This document shows positions 52,657 through 61,118 of a stretch of DNA of 64,000 bases, one piece after another (positions within the stretch are counted from its first letter, which is position 1; each line of letters starts with the position of its first letter). Origin of the DNA: Paraburkholderia acidisoli (GTDB lineage Bacteria; Pseudomonadota; Gammaproteobacteria; Burkholderiales; Burkholderiaceae); the NCBI RefSeq assembly GCF_009789675.1, contig NZ_CP046914.1, positions 124,001-188,000 of the forward strand, written 5' to 3'. The translations under genes and the position numbers were made by a program. A model generated the notes under the pieces. The model made no database searches and had not been told where the DNA came from. It worked only from the letters and a program-made list of their open reading frames with translations.

Positions 52657-52997
52657 GATCTTCCTCCTTGGACCAACGTGGCTGATGTCAGCCTGAATTC
52701 CGCAAGCGCCGTTCCAGCGCGGCGCCGCGACTCGATCGAGAGAATAGCGGGCAGTGCGCGCCCGGAGCGCGCACCGAAAAGCAAGCCGGTTCGCCAGGAG
52801 AACGCTTCCAGCGATTTCGCATTTTTTTCGTTGGATCGGCCTTTTTCCCAGGAGTATGATCCTCTTTCATCGAGTTGGCGCGCTTTCAATTAATGGGCCG
52901 AAACATCGGCTCAAGGCTTTGTTTTGCCTCGGAATTCCGAATTTGCGCGCTATATATAAATGTAAATGAACGAGGCAGTCAGGGGCGGGTGAGACAC
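52657..52997. other. Intergenic region upstream of a small hypothetical gene
   Basis: About 340 bp between divergent genes. TATATATAAATG at about 52950 looks like a -10 region for the small gene that starts at 52998, but no matching -35 is seen at a standard spacing. No dyad noticed. Confidence 0.35.
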
Positions 52998-53231
52998 ATG
53001 CACTTCGACGCTGCATTCACGCATCGCGGCTATTTGCTGAATTGCGCGCCGGCACGAGCCGGCGACGGGTCCTGGCAACCCTATGTGGTGATTTCGCGTT
53101 CGAGCGACGGCGAACTCGTCGCCAACCGTTTTTTCCCCGCCGAGCTGCGCTTCCCCGACGAAGCCGCCGCCATTGCGCACGCCCGCGACTGGGCCGTGCG
53201 CTGGATCGACGCGAGCAGCGTCACGCTCTGA
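52998..53231 (+). CDS. Small hypothetical protein
   Basis: 77 residues from the ATG at 52998, after GGGGCGGGTGAG. The sequence (HFDAAFTHRGYLLNCAPARA, then YVVISRSSDGELVANRFFPAELRF and IAHARDWAVRWIDASSV) looks like a compact alpha/beta domain. Not recognised; no signal or membrane segment. Confidence 0.6.
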   Translation: MHFDAAFTHRGYLLNCAPARAGDGSWQPYVVISRSSDGELVANRFFPAELRFPDEAAAIAHARDWAVRWIDASSVTL

Positions 53232-53380
53232 TCCGCTTCCGATCGCGGCGCTCTCGCTGGCCGACCCGCGCAATCTCGCGCCGCTCACTCTCACGGGCCC
53301 TCCGGCGAACTCGCCCGAAACGCGGTAACCTCTAGGGTCGATACACTTCCGCGCGGCCGTGCGTCCGCTGCTGCATCACC

Positions 53381-54304
53381 ATGTCCAAAGCTGCTTCCCC
53401 CGACTGGGGTCTCGAACAGATCGTTTCCGAGCTGCGCGCGTCGCGCGAGGAACGGCATCGCACGCGCCATCCGCTCGGGATTCGCGAATTGCCGTCGCGC
53501 GAGGCGATCGTCAACATCGTGGCCGGCCTGCGCGCCGCGCTCTTTCCCACCCACTACGGCGCGCCCGATCTCACCGACGAAAGTGTCGACTACTACGTCG
53601 GCCATACGCTCGAAAGCACGCTGCGCCTGCTTTCCGAGCAAATTCGCCGCGCCCTGCGGTTCCTGCCGGAGAATGCGCATGTCAGCGACGACGATCTGCG
53701 CGCCCGCGCGTTCGAAGTCGCGCGCGAGTTCGGCCATCGACTGCCGGAGATTCGCGCGCTGCTCGTGAGCGACATTCAGGCCGCGTTCGCGGGCGACCCG
53801 GCCGCGCACAACATCACCGAGATCCTGCTCTGCTATCCGGGCATCTGGGCGATGACGCATCACCGGCTCGCGCATGCGCTATATCGTCTCGGCGTGCCGC
53901 TGCTCGCGCGCTTCATCAACGAGATCGCGCACTCGGCCACGGGCATCGACATTCACCCGGGCGCTCAGATCGGTTCGAGTTTCTTCATCGATCATGGCAC
54001 GGGGGTGGTGATCGGCGAGACGGCGATCATCGGCGAGCGCGTGCGCGTGTACCAGGCCGTAACGCTCGGCGCGAAGAGTTTTGCCGCCGATCTCGACGGC
54101 ACGCTCGTCAAGGGCAATGCGCGCCATCCGATCGTCGAAGACGACGTGGTGATCTACGCGGGCGCGACCATTCTCGGCCGCGTGACGATCGGGCGCGGCT
54201 CGGTGATCGGCGGGAACGTGTGGCTCACGCACAGCGTGCCGGCGGGCAGCAGCGTGCGCCAGGGCAAGATACGCGAGATCGAGCGCGGCGACGCGAGCGC
54301 CTGA
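53381..54304 (+). CDS. epsC: Serine O-acetyltransferase (EpsC-type)
   Basis: 307 residues. The C-terminal left-handed beta-helix has the CysE signature: IDIHPGAQIGSSFFIDHGTGVVIGETAIIG, then YAGATILGRVTIGRGSVIGGNVWL. The catalytic His residues are in IDIHPGA and IDHGTG. The longer N-terminal helical part (about 1-160) distinguishes EpsC-type enzymes from the short CysE. It makes O-acetylserine for cysteine synthesis. Followed by a perfect bidirectional terminator. Confidence 0.92.
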   Translation: MSKAASPDWGLEQIVSELRASREERHRTRHPLGIRELPSREAIVNIVAGLRAALFPTHYGAPDLTDESVDYYVGHTLESTLRLLSEQIRRALRFLPENAHVSDDDLRARAFEVAREFGHRLPEIRALLVSDIQAAFAGDPAAHNITEILLCYPGIWAMTHHRLAHALYRLGVPLLARFINEIAHSATGIDIHPGAQIGSSFFIDHGTGVVIGETAIIGERVRVYQAVTLGAKSFAADLDGTLVKGNARHPIVEDDVVIYAGATILGRVTIGRGSVIGGNVWLTHSVPAGSSVRQGKIREIERGDASA

Positions 54305-54328
54305 ACTAGCTTGAATTAAAGTGCAAAG

Positions 54329-54358
54329 AAAACGGGACGCCGCGGCGTCCCGTTTTTT
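54329..54358. terminator. Bidirectional Rho-independent terminator
   Basis: A perfect palindromic stem AAAACGGGACGCCG / CGGCGTCCCGTTTT, followed by TTTTTT on the plus strand and with AAAA (TTTT on the minus) on the other side. It separates epsC (+) and folE (-). Confidence 0.88.
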
Positions 54359-54380
54359 ATGGCCGATCGGCGCCGCCGCT

Positions 54381-55046
54381 TCAGGTATTCGAGAGACCCA
54401 TGGCGCCCGAATGACCGACGATCGCGAGAAACTCGCGACGCGTGGACGGGTCCGTGCGGAACGTGCCGAGCATGCGCGAGGTGACCATCGAGACGCCGGC
54501 CTTGTGCACACCACGCGTGGACATGCACTGATGTGCCGCTTCGAGAATGACGCCGACGCCTTCCGGTTGCAGCACGTCGTTGAGCGTGTCGGCGATCTGC
54601 ACCGTCATCTTTTCCTGGATCTGCAGCCGCTTGGCGAAGGCATCCACGAGCCGCGCAAGCTTCGAGATGCCCACCACGCGATGCTTGGGCAGATACGCGA
54701 CATGCGCGCGGCCGATGATCGGCACCATGTGATGCTCGCAATAGCTTTCGAAGCGAATGTCTTTCAGCACGATCATTTCGTCGTAGCCGTCGACTTCCGA
54801 AAACGTGCGCGCGAGGATGTCGCGCGGATCGACCTGATAGCCCGCGAAGAACTCTTCGTAGGCGCGCACGACGCGCGCGGGCGTATCGAGCAGACCTTCG
54901 CGCGAAGGATCGTCGCCGGCCCAGCGCAGCAGGGTGCGCACGGCCGCTTCGGCTTCGTCGCGTGACGGCCGCTCCACGGGTGCGCTGGCGCTGACCACCC
55001 GCGTTTCCGTCTTGCGTTGCTTCGTTTTCTTCTTCTCTTCGCTCAT
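54381..55046 (-). CDS. folE: GTP cyclohydrolase I
   Basis: 221 residues; the ATG has GGAG 7 nt upstream. FolE motifs: the zinc-binding Cys-Glu-His-His in [41 protein letters not shown], and the second zinc Cys in [12 protein letters not shown]. Makes dihydroneopterin triphosphate for folate synthesis. The first 25 residues are a polar, Lys-rich tail. Shares the terminator with epsC. Confidence 0.94.
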   Translation of the reverse strand: MSEEKKKTKQRKTETRVVSASAPVERPSRDEAEAAVRTLLRWAGDDPSREGLLDTPARVVRAYEEFFAGYQVDPRDILARTFSEVDGYDEMIVLKDIRFESYCEHHMVPIIGRAHVAYLPKHRVVGISKLARLVDAFAKRLQIQEKMTVQIADTLNDVLQPEGVGVILEAAHQCMSTRGVHKAGVSMVTSRMLGTFRTDPSTRREFLAIVGHSGAMGLSNT

Positions 55047-55226
55047 GCATCGGCTCCAGTGGCGACCGGCGATGGCGCTTCAGGCGCCCACGCGGTCCCA
55101 TGCAAGATAGTGACTGCCGTGCGGGCAAACGCCCGATCCGACATGCACCCAAAACGCGCATTGTTTCATGTTTTCCCGCGTCGCGCCGGAGGTACCGGCA
55201 CTCGGGTTCCGGCGCTCGCTCGCCGC

Positions 55227-56150
55227 TCACTTCGGCCATTCGTCCATGGCGTCGTTGAACAGCTCGGCGACGAGGCTGCGCAGCCATGCGCCGCGCGGCG
55301 CATTGTGATACTTGCGATGCCAGTGCTGCTTCAGGTCGAAGCGCGGCAGCGGCAAAGGCGGTTCCACGAGCGTGATCGATGCATGTTCGGACACGTAAGC
55401 GAAGCCGATTGCATGCGGCACCGTGGCAATGAGGTCCGAGCGCGTGAGGATGAACGGCAAGCTCATGAAGTGGGGCGTCTCCAGCACGGCACGGCGGTGC
55501 AGGCGCTTTTTCTCCAGATAGTGCTCGAGCACTTCCTGGCTGCGGCCCTCGGCGCGCACGACGGCGTGGCCCAGATTCAGAAACTGTTCGAGCGTGATGG
55601 GCTGCCCCGCGAGCGGATGCGCACTGCGCATCATGCAGATGAAGCGATGCGTGAACAGCCGCTGCTGGAAAAAATTGTTGCCGCCGAGGTCGGGGAAATA
55701 ACCCACCGCAAGATCGATGTCGCCGGATTCGAGGCCGCGTTCGACCTGACTCGGCGGCAGCGATACCGAGCGCAGATTCGCGTTGGGCGCGCGCTCCGCG
55801 AAGACCTGCAACAGACGCGGCAGAAACACGATCTCGCCGACGTCGGAAAGCGCAATCGAGAACGTGTGCGTGCTGGTGGCCGGATCGAAGTCCTGATCCT
55901 GCAACATGCCTTTCTCGATGCGGATGAGCGCATCGCGCGCCGCCGGAATGAGGCCGAGCGCGCGCGGCGTGGGTTCCATGCCGCGCGAGGTGCGCACGAA
56001 CAGCGGGTCGCCGAAATACTCGCGCAGCTTGCCGAGCGCCGTGCTTACACGTGGCTGGCTGACACCCAGCCGCTCGGCGGCGCGACTCACGTTGCGCGTG
56101 TCCTCCATCGCCACGAGGAAGGGGATGAGATTCAGGTCGAGGTCTTGCAT
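55227..56150 (-). CDS. LysR-family transcriptional regulator next to pca genes
   Basis: About 307 residues from the ATG at 56150 (MQDLDLNLIPFL); the frame extends to a GTG at 56177. The N-terminal wHTH reads TRNVSRAAERLGVSQPRVSTALGKLREYF with DPLFVRTSRGMEPT. The effector domain has GDIDLAVGYFPD and VVRAEGRSQEV. It is divergent from pcaI with about 325 bp between, so it is probably the activator of the pca operon, with a pathway intermediate as ligand (inference from position). Confidence 0.88.
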   Translation of the reverse strand: MQDLDLNLIPFLVAMEDTRNVSRAAERLGVSQPRVSTALGKLREYFGDPLFVRTSRGMEPTPRALGLIPAARDALIRIEKGMLQDQDFDPATSTHTFSIALSDVGEIVFLPRLLQVFAERAPNANLRSVSLPPSQVERGLESGDIDLAVGYFPDLGGNNFFQQRLFTHRFICMMRSAHPLAGQPITLEQFLNLGHAVVRAEGRSQEVLEHYLEKKRLHRRAVLETPHFMSLPFILTRSDLIATVPHAIGFAYVSEHASITLVEPPLPLPRFDLKQHWHRKYHNAPRGAWLRSLVAELFNDAMDEWPK

Positions 56151-56311
56151 CGAGAGAGCGCTCGCCGCGACACGCACTGCGAGCCATTATGCCGAAATGA
56201 GATAAAGACTAGAGCATGAAGTGGAATTCCAGATATTGGGGATAGTGCGCACCGCCGCTTCCGGCGGCTTTTGTGCAGCTTCTATCCTGATAGACATGCA
56301 CTTTTCTCCCA

Positions 56312-56325
56312 TGCACTGGAGTGCA
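56312..56325. promoter_or_regulatory. Candidate LysR binding palindrome TGCACTGGAGTGCA
   Basis: A perfect dyad centred near -62 relative to a start site predicted from the promoter at 56345, the usual place for a LysR recognition site. The ATGCACT half is also found at 56296. Confidence 0.5.
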
Positions 56326-56344
56326 GTCTCGGGGAAGCCCCGCC

Positions 56345-56374
56345 TTGACAAGCGCGCGCGTCGGCTTCCATAAT
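56345..56374 (+). promoter_or_regulatory. Sigma-70 type promoter of pcaI
   Basis: TTGACA (56345-56350), 18-bp spacer, CATAAT (56369-56374): a perfect -35 and five of six at -10. Leader of about 93 nt to the pcaI ATG. Confidence 0.65.
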
Positions 56375-56383
56375 GCGCTCGAC

Positions 56384-56417
56384 GTTCGCTAAACGAATCA
56401 GTGTTCGTATATAGAAC
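56384..56417. promoter_or_regulatory. GTTCG-type repeats downstream of the pcaI promoter
   Basis: GTTCG-CTAAA-CGAAT (56384-56398) and GTTCGTATATAGAAC (56403-56417) are two imperfect dyads. The core resembles the GTTCGATAATCGCAC-type sites of PcaR/PcaU IclR-family regulators. Either they bind a second regulator, or they are a coincidence. Confidence 0.35.
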
Positions 56418-56473
56418 TTTCTGCGATCAGTGGCGTGGATTCTCCGCGATGCGCATCGCTCTCAGGAACAGGC

Positions 56474-57169
56474 ATGATCAACAAGATTTCCGACTCGCTT
56501 CAAGCCGCCGTGGCCGACGTCCATGACGGCGCCACGGTGATGATCGGCGGTTTCGGCACCGCCGGGATGCCCGCCGAACTGATCGACGCGCTGATCGCAC
56601 AAGGCGCGCGCGATCTCACCATCGTCAACAACAACGCCGGTAACGGCGACACGGGTCTGGCCGCGCTGCTCAAGGCCAAACGCGTGCGCAAGATCATCTG
56701 CTCGTTCCCGCGGCAGACCGACTCGTACGTGTTCGACGCGCTGTATCGCGCGGGCGAAATCGAACTCGAACTCGTGCCGCAGGGCAATCTCGCCGAGCGC
56801 ATTCGCGCGGCGGGCGCCGGTATCGGCGGTTTCTTCACGCCCACGGGCTACGGCACGAAGCTCGCCGAAGGCAAGGAAACGCGCCTGATCGACGGTCGTC
56901 ATTACGTGCTCGAAGCGCCGCTGCACGCCGACTTCGCGCTCATCAAGGCGTACAAGGGCGATCGTTGGGGCAACCTCGTGTATCGCAAGACGGCGCGCAA
57001 CTTCGGCCCGATCATGGCGAGCGCGGCGAAGGTCGCCATCGCGCAGGTGTCGGAAGTCGTCGAACTCGGCCAGCTCGATCCGGAAGTGATCGTCACGCCT
57101 GGCATTTTCGTGCAGCGTGTCGTCGCCGTGCCGCAAGCGGCTCATCAATCGCAAAGCCAGGCGGCGTGA
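56474..57169 (+). CDS. pcaI: 3-oxoadipate CoA-transferase subunit A
   Basis: 231 residues from the ATG at 56474 (CTCAGGAAC upstream). CoA-transferase family I alpha subunit: GATVMIGGFGTAGMPAELIDAL, LTIVNNNAGNG, ICSFPRQTDS and GIGGFFTPTGYGTKLAEGK. With PcaJ it moves CoA from succinyl-CoA to 3-oxoadipate. First gene of pcaI-pcaJ-pcaB-pcaD-pcaC. Confidence 0.93.
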   Translation: MINKISDSLQAAVADVHDGATVMIGGFGTAGMPAELIDALIAQGARDLTIVNNNAGNGDTGLAALLKAKRVRKIICSFPRQTDSYVFDALYRAGEIELELVPQGNLAERIRAAGAGIGGFFTPTGYGTKLAEGKETRLIDGRHYVLEAPLHADFALIKAYKGDRWGNLVYRKTARNFGPIMASAAKVAIAQVSEVVELGQLDPEVIVTPGIFVQRVVAVPQAAHQSQSQAA

Positions 57170-57185
57170 AGGAAGGAGAGAAGCA

Positions 57186-57845
57186 ATGAAACGACTGAAT
57201 CGCGAGGAAATGGCCCAGCGCGTGGCCGCGGACATTCCCGAAGGCGCGTACGTGAATCTCGGCATCGGCGTGCCGACGCTGGTGGCGAACCACCTCGACG
57301 CAAACAAGGAAATCTTCCTGCACAGCGAGAACGGTCTGCTCGGCATGGGCCCGGCGCCCGCGCCCGGTGAAGAAGACGACGAACTCATCAACGCGGGCAA
57401 GCAGCACGTCACGCTGCTGACGGGTGGCGCGTATTTCCATCACGCGGACTCTTTCGCGATGATGCGCGGCGGCCATCTCGACTACTGCGTGCTCGGCGCG
57501 TTCCAGGTCTCGGCGAAGGGCGACCTCGCGAACTGGCACACGGGCGCACCCGACGCGATCCCGGCCGTGGGCGGCGCGATGGACCTCGCCATCGGCGCGA
57601 AGCAGGTGTTCGTGATGATGGAACTGCTGACGAAGCAGGGCGAGAGCAAGCTGGTTGCCGAGTGCTCGTACCCGGTCACGGGCGTGCAGTGCGTCGACCG
57701 CATTTACACCGACCTCGCAGCGTTCGACGTCACGAGCGACGGTCTGGCCGTGCGCGAAATCTATTCGGATATCGATTTCGACGCGCTTCAGAAGCTCGCC
57801 GGCGTGCCGCTGATCGACGCGACGCAAAATCGCCGCGCAGCGTAA
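57186..57845 (+). CDS. pcaJ: 3-oxoadipate CoA-transferase subunit B
   Basis: 219 residues from the ATG at 57186, after GAAGGAGAGAAGCA. Beta-subunit motifs: AYVNLGIGVPTLVANHL, the catalytic Glu in FLHSENGLLGMGPAP, RGGHLDYCVLGAFQVS and CSYPVTGVQCVDRIYTDLA. 16 bp after pcaI. A perfect 20-bp inverted repeat separates it from pcaB. Confidence 0.94.
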   Translation: MKRLNREEMAQRVAADIPEGAYVNLGIGVPTLVANHLDANKEIFLHSENGLLGMGPAPAPGEEDDELINAGKQHVTLLTGGAYFHHADSFAMMRGGHLDYCVLGAFQVSAKGDLANWHTGAPDAIPAVGGAMDLAIGAKQVFVMMELLTKQGESKLVAECSYPVTGVQCVDRIYTDLAAFDVTSDGLAVREIYSDIDFDALQKLAGVPLIDATQNRRAA

Positions 57846-57874
57846 ACTGCACTCGCGTGCATCGCACGCATTCG

Positions 57875-57923
57875 TGGCGCGGTAACCTGCAGTGATCGAT
57901 ATGCACTGCAGGTTACCGCGCCA
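57875..57923. repeat. Perfect 20-bp inverted repeat in the pcaJ-pcaB gap
   Basis: Arms 57875-57894 (TGGCGCGGTAACCTGCAGTG) and 57904-57923 are exact complements across a 9-nt loop, ATCGATATG. The RNA hairpin would be very stable. No T-tract follows, so it is not an ordinary terminator; it could slow RNA decay, adjust the transcript ratio within the operon, or bind a regulator. Confidence 0.75.
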
Positions 57924-57953
57924 TCTGTCTCTGAAAGCCTGCACGATATTTCC

Positions 57954-59321
57954 ATGATTGAACGCCTCACGAGCCTGATCTGCGGAACCGAGCCCATGAA
58001 CGCGGTGTGGTCGCCCGAGGCCACGCTGCAACGCATGCTCGACGTCGAAGCCGCGCTGGCGCGCGCGTCGGCGGCGCATGGCGTGATTCCGCAGTCGGCC
58101 GTGCCCGCCATCGTCGCAACCTGCGTGGCGGAACAGCTCGACGCGCCCGCGCTCGCCCGCGACGCGGCGCTCGGCGGCAATCTCGCGATTCCGCTCGTCA
58201 AGCAGCTCACGGCGCGCGTGAAAGCGGTCGATCCCGAAGCCGCCAAGTACGTGCACTGGGGCGCCACGAGCCAGGACATCATCGATACGGCGACGGTGCT
58301 GCAACTGCGCGACGCGCTCGCACAGATCGAAACCGGTCTCGACGCGACCTGCGCGAAGCTCGCCGCACTCGCGCGCGCGCATCGCGCCACGCCGATGGTC
58401 GGACGCACGTGGTTGCAGCAAGCGCTGCCGATCACGCTCGGCCTGAAGTTCGCGCAATGGCTCGACGCGCTGCTGCGTCATCGCGAGCGGCTCGCGGCGC
58501 TGCGCGAACGCGCGCTCGTGCTGCAATTCGGCGGCGCGGCCGGCACGCTCGCGAGTTTGCGCGACGCCGCACCGCAAGTGAGCGCCGCGCTCGCGCGAGA
58601 ACTCGGCCTCGCGCAGCCCGCGCTGCCGTGGCACACGCAGCGCGATCGCATTGCCGAGGCGGCATCGTTCTTCGGCATGCTGATCGGTACGCTCGGCAAG
58701 ATCGCGCGCGACATCTCGCTGCAGATGCAGACCGAGGTGGGCGAACTCGGCGAGCCGGCGGCGGCGGGCAAGGGCGGTTCGTCGACGATGCCGCACAAAC
58801 GCAATCCCGTCGGCTGCGCGGCGGTCCTCACGGCGGCGGCACGCGCGCCGGGGCTCGTCGCCACGGTGTTCGCGGGCATGGTGCAGGAGCACGAACGCGC
58901 ACTCGGCGGCTGGCAGGCCGAGTGGGACGCGTTGCCCGATCTCGCGCGTCTCGCGGGCGGCGCGCTCGCGCAGATCGAGCAGATCGCGGGCGGTCTGGAA
59001 GTGCGGCCCGAACGTCTCGCGGCCAATCTCGACATCACGCACGGGCTGATTCTCGGCGAGGCCGTCATGCTCGCGCTCGGCGACAAGGTGGGGCGTCTCG
59101 ACGCGCACCATCTCGTCGAGCACGCCTCGAAAGCGGCGGTGCAAAGCGGCCGCACGCTTTACGATGTGCTGGCCGCCGATACCGCTGTCACGCAGCATCT
59201 GGACGAAGCGCGCCTGAAGGCGCTGCTCGACCCGGCCAACTACGTGGGCGAAGCGGGTGCATTCGTCGATGCCGTGCTCGCCGCGCATGACCGGCAGGCA
59301 CAGCGGCAAAAGCAGCACTAA
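57954..59321 (+). CDS. pcaB: 3-carboxy-cis,cis-muconate cycloisomerase
   Basis: 455 residues of the fumarase/aspartase superfamily. Signature GGSSTMPHKRNPVGCA, HWGATSQDIIDTA, and GRTWLQQALPITLGLKFAQW. The loop LGGNLAIPLVKQL fits PcaB rather than adenylosuccinate lyase. It closes 3-carboxymuconate to 4-carboxymuconolactone. Starts 108 bp after pcaJ, past the inverted repeat. Confidence 0.92.
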   Translation: MIERLTSLICGTEPMNAVWSPEATLQRMLDVEAALARASAAHGVIPQSAVPAIVATCVAEQLDAPALARDAALGGNLAIPLVKQLTARVKAVDPEAAKYVHWGATSQDIIDTATVLQLRDALAQIETGLDATCAKLAALARAHRATPMVGRTWLQQALPITLGLKFAQWLDALLRHRERLAALRERALVLQFGGAAGTLASLRDAAPQVSAALARELGLAQPALPWHTQRDRIAEAASFFGMLIGTLGKIARDISLQMQTEVGELGEPAAAGKGGSSTMPHKRNPVGCAAVLTAAARAPGLVATVFAGMVQEHERALGGWQAEWDALPDLARLAGGALAQIEQIAGGLEVRPERLAANLDITHGLILGEAVMLALGDKVGRLDAHHLVEHASKAAVQSGRTLYDVLAADTAVTQHLDEARLKALLDPANYVGEAGAFVDAVLAAHDRQAQRQKQH

Positions 59322-59370
59322 AACGCACTGAACTTTATTGCAGATTCACGATTTCCGAGGAGTAACACGC

Positions 59371-60159
59371 ATGCCTTACGCAGCTGTCAACGACACGCAG
59401 TTGTTCTACCGCATCGACGGTGCGGCCAATGCAACGGCGCCGTGGCTGGTTCTCTCGAATTCGCTCGGCAGCGACGTGTCGATGTGGACGCCGCAGCTCG
59501 TCGAGTTCTCGAAGCACTTTCGCGTGCTGCGCTACGACACGCGCGGTCACGGTCATTCGGAGGCGCCGCAAGGTCCGTACACGATCGAGCAGTTGACCGG
59601 CGACGTGATCGGTCTCATGGATCTGCTCGGCATCGAGCGAGCGCATTTCGCGGGCGTGTCGATGGGTGGCCTGACCGGCGTGGGGCTCGGTGCGCGCTTC
59701 GGTCATCGCATCGACCGTCTCGTGCTCTGCAACACGGCGGCGAAGATCGGCTCGCCCGAAGTCTGGGTGCCGCGTGCCGCGAAGGCGCGCAGCGAAGGCA
59801 TGCTCGCGCTCGCCGACGCCGTGCTGCCGCGCTGGTACACCGCCGACTTCATCTCGCGCCATCCGCTCGTGATGTCGCAGGTGCGCGACGTGTTCGTGCA
59901 CACGGACAAGGACGGCTACGCCTCGAACTGCGAGGCGATCAACGCCGCTGACCTGCGCGGCGAAGCCGGCTCGATCCAGGCACCGACGCTCGTCATCTCG
60001 GGCACGCACGATCTCGCCGCGACGCCCGCGCAAGGCCGCGAACTCGCCGAATCGGTGCCGGGCGCGCGTTACGTCGAACTCGACGCGGCCCACATTTCCA
60101 ACGTCGAACTGGCGAAGGAGTGGAATAAGCTCGTGCTCGAATTCCTGCAGGGGGCGTGA
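59371..60159 (+). CDS. pcaD: 3-oxoadipate enol-lactonase
   Basis: 262 residues from the ATG at 59371 (GAGGAGTAACACGC upstream). Alpha/beta hydrolase with LSNSLGSDVSMW, the nucleophile Ser in AGVSMGGLTGV, Asp in SGTHDLAATP and His in LDAAHISNVE. It opens 3-oxoadipate enol-lactone. Its stop and the pcaC start overlap as TGATG. Confidence 0.94.
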   Translation: MPYAAVNDTQLFYRIDGAANATAPWLVLSNSLGSDVSMWTPQLVEFSKHFRVLRYDTRGHGHSEAPQGPYTIEQLTGDVIGLMDLLGIERAHFAGVSMGGLTGVGLGARFGHRIDRLVLCNTAAKIGSPEVWVPRAAKARSEGMLALADAVLPRWYTADFISRHPLVMSQVRDVFVHTDKDGYASNCEAINAADLRGEAGSIQAPTLVISGTHDLAATPAQGRELAESVPGARYVELDAAHISNVELAKEWNKLVLEFLQGA

Positions 60160-60554
60160 TGAACGACGAAGACCGCTACGAAGCCGGCATGGGCGTGCGC
60201 CGCGCGGTGCTGGGCGATGCGCACGTGGATCGCTCGATTGCGAACCGCACGGAAGTCACCGACGAATTCCAGAATCTCATCACGCGCTATGCGTGGGGCG
60301 AAATCTGGACGCGCGAGGGGTTGCCGCGTCACACGCGCAGCCTGCTCACGATCTCGATGATGGTCGCGCTCAACCGCGGCGAAGAACTCGCGCTGCACCT
60401 GCGCGCGGCGCGCAACAACGGCGTGACGCGCGAGCAGATCAAGGAAGTCCTGCTGCAAACCGCGATCTATTGCGGCGTGCCTGCGGCCAATTCGGCGTTC
60501 CATCTCGCCGACAAGATTTTCCGCGAGCAAGACGCGGAGCAGGGTCAGGCATAA
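60159..60554 (+). CDS. pcaC: 4-carboxymuconolactone decarboxylase
   Basis: 131 residues. The CMD family is clear: RYEAGMGVRRAVLGDAHVDR, EIWTREGLPRHTRSLLTISM, LHLRAARNNGVTREQIKEVL and the end QTAIYCGVPAANSAFH, which carries the conserved Cys and His. It makes the enol-lactone used by PcaD. Translationally coupled to pcaD by the one-base stop/start overlap. Confidence 0.94.
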   Translation: MNDEDRYEAGMGVRRAVLGDAHVDRSIANRTEVTDEFQNLITRYAWGEIWTREGLPRHTRSLLTISMMVALNRGEELALHLRAARNNGVTREQIKEVLLQTAIYCGVPAANSAFHLADKIFREQDAEQGQA

Positions 60555-60556
60555 CG

Positions 60557-60589
60557 AAAATCGCGGGCATTATCGCCCGCGATTTTTTT
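60557..60589 (+). terminator. Terminator of the pca operon
   Basis: AAATCGCGGGC and GCCCGCGATTT pair across ATTATC, followed by TTTT. It lies three bases after the pcaC stop. Confidence 0.85.
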
Positions 60590-60626
60590 GAGGATCATTG
60601 CTTCGTATGCCGAAGTAAATAGCAAA

Positions 60627-60875
60627 TCATTCTTCGGGCTGAACGTCGGCCACATAGCGGCGCAAGCAGGCGAGCAGCGCGGCTTCTTCGGCACGACTCG
60701 CGGCGTCGCTTGCCGAACCCGCGTCGCGTTCCTCGCCGAACATCGCGGCGGGCGCTGGAATCGTGTCGACTGCGCGGCCCTCGCGGAACACGCGAATATG
60801 GCGCGTCGTTTCGACATACTCGGCGATCCAGTGAACGCCCTCGATATGCGTGCCGGTGCGGACGGGCATCTTCAT
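60627..60875 (-). CDS. Small hypothetical protein
   Basis: 82 residues; the ATG has a strong CGAGGAGGAAGCTC ribosome binding site. The N-terminal half looks like a small beta domain (THIEGVHWIAEYVETTRHIRVF) and the second half is Ala- and Glu-rich, ending LLACLRRYVADVQPEE. One Cys. Not recognised. Confidence 0.6.
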   Translation of the reverse strand: MKMPVRTGTHIEGVHWIAEYVETTRHIRVFREGRAVDTIPAPAAMFGEERDAGSASDAASRAEEAALLACLRRYVADVQPEE

Positions 60876-60994
60876 GAGCTTCCTCCTCGCGCGCTGCGGG
60901 AATCATCGATACCCGCAACGATACGCCGATGCGGCCTCGCGTGCTTGTACCGTGATCGGGAAGGGCAGCGCCGGCCCACTCGCCGCACAGGCGC

Positions 60995-61021
60995 AAAAAA
61001 AGCGGCCCTGATTCGGGCCGC
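60995..61021 (-). terminator. Terminator of the aminotransferase gene
   Basis: On the minus strand GCGGCCC-GAATCA-GGGCCGC is followed by TTTTTTT. It lies about 100 bp past the aminotransferase stop. Confidence 0.8.
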
Positions 61022-61118
61022 CCGTGCGGTGTATCGCTGATGCCCCATCCGTCGTCATCCGCTCGATCCGCATGCATTCAAGTGCCGGTGCACAAAAATG
61101 CACGCGGCTGCGTTGGCG

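Larger units (their letters stand above)
56151..56473. promoter_or_regulatory. Divergent control region of the LysR gene and the pca operon
   Basis: Holds a 14-bp palindrome TGCACT-GG-AGTGCA (56312-56325), a near-consensus promoter (56345-56374), and a set of GTTCG-type repeats between 56384 and 56417. Each is listed on its own below. Confidence 0.55.

Noticed and set aside
52186..52893. Plus-strand open frame of 235 codons
   Set aside because: It is antisense to the hypothetical gene at 52204-52656, which has a perfect ribosome binding site.
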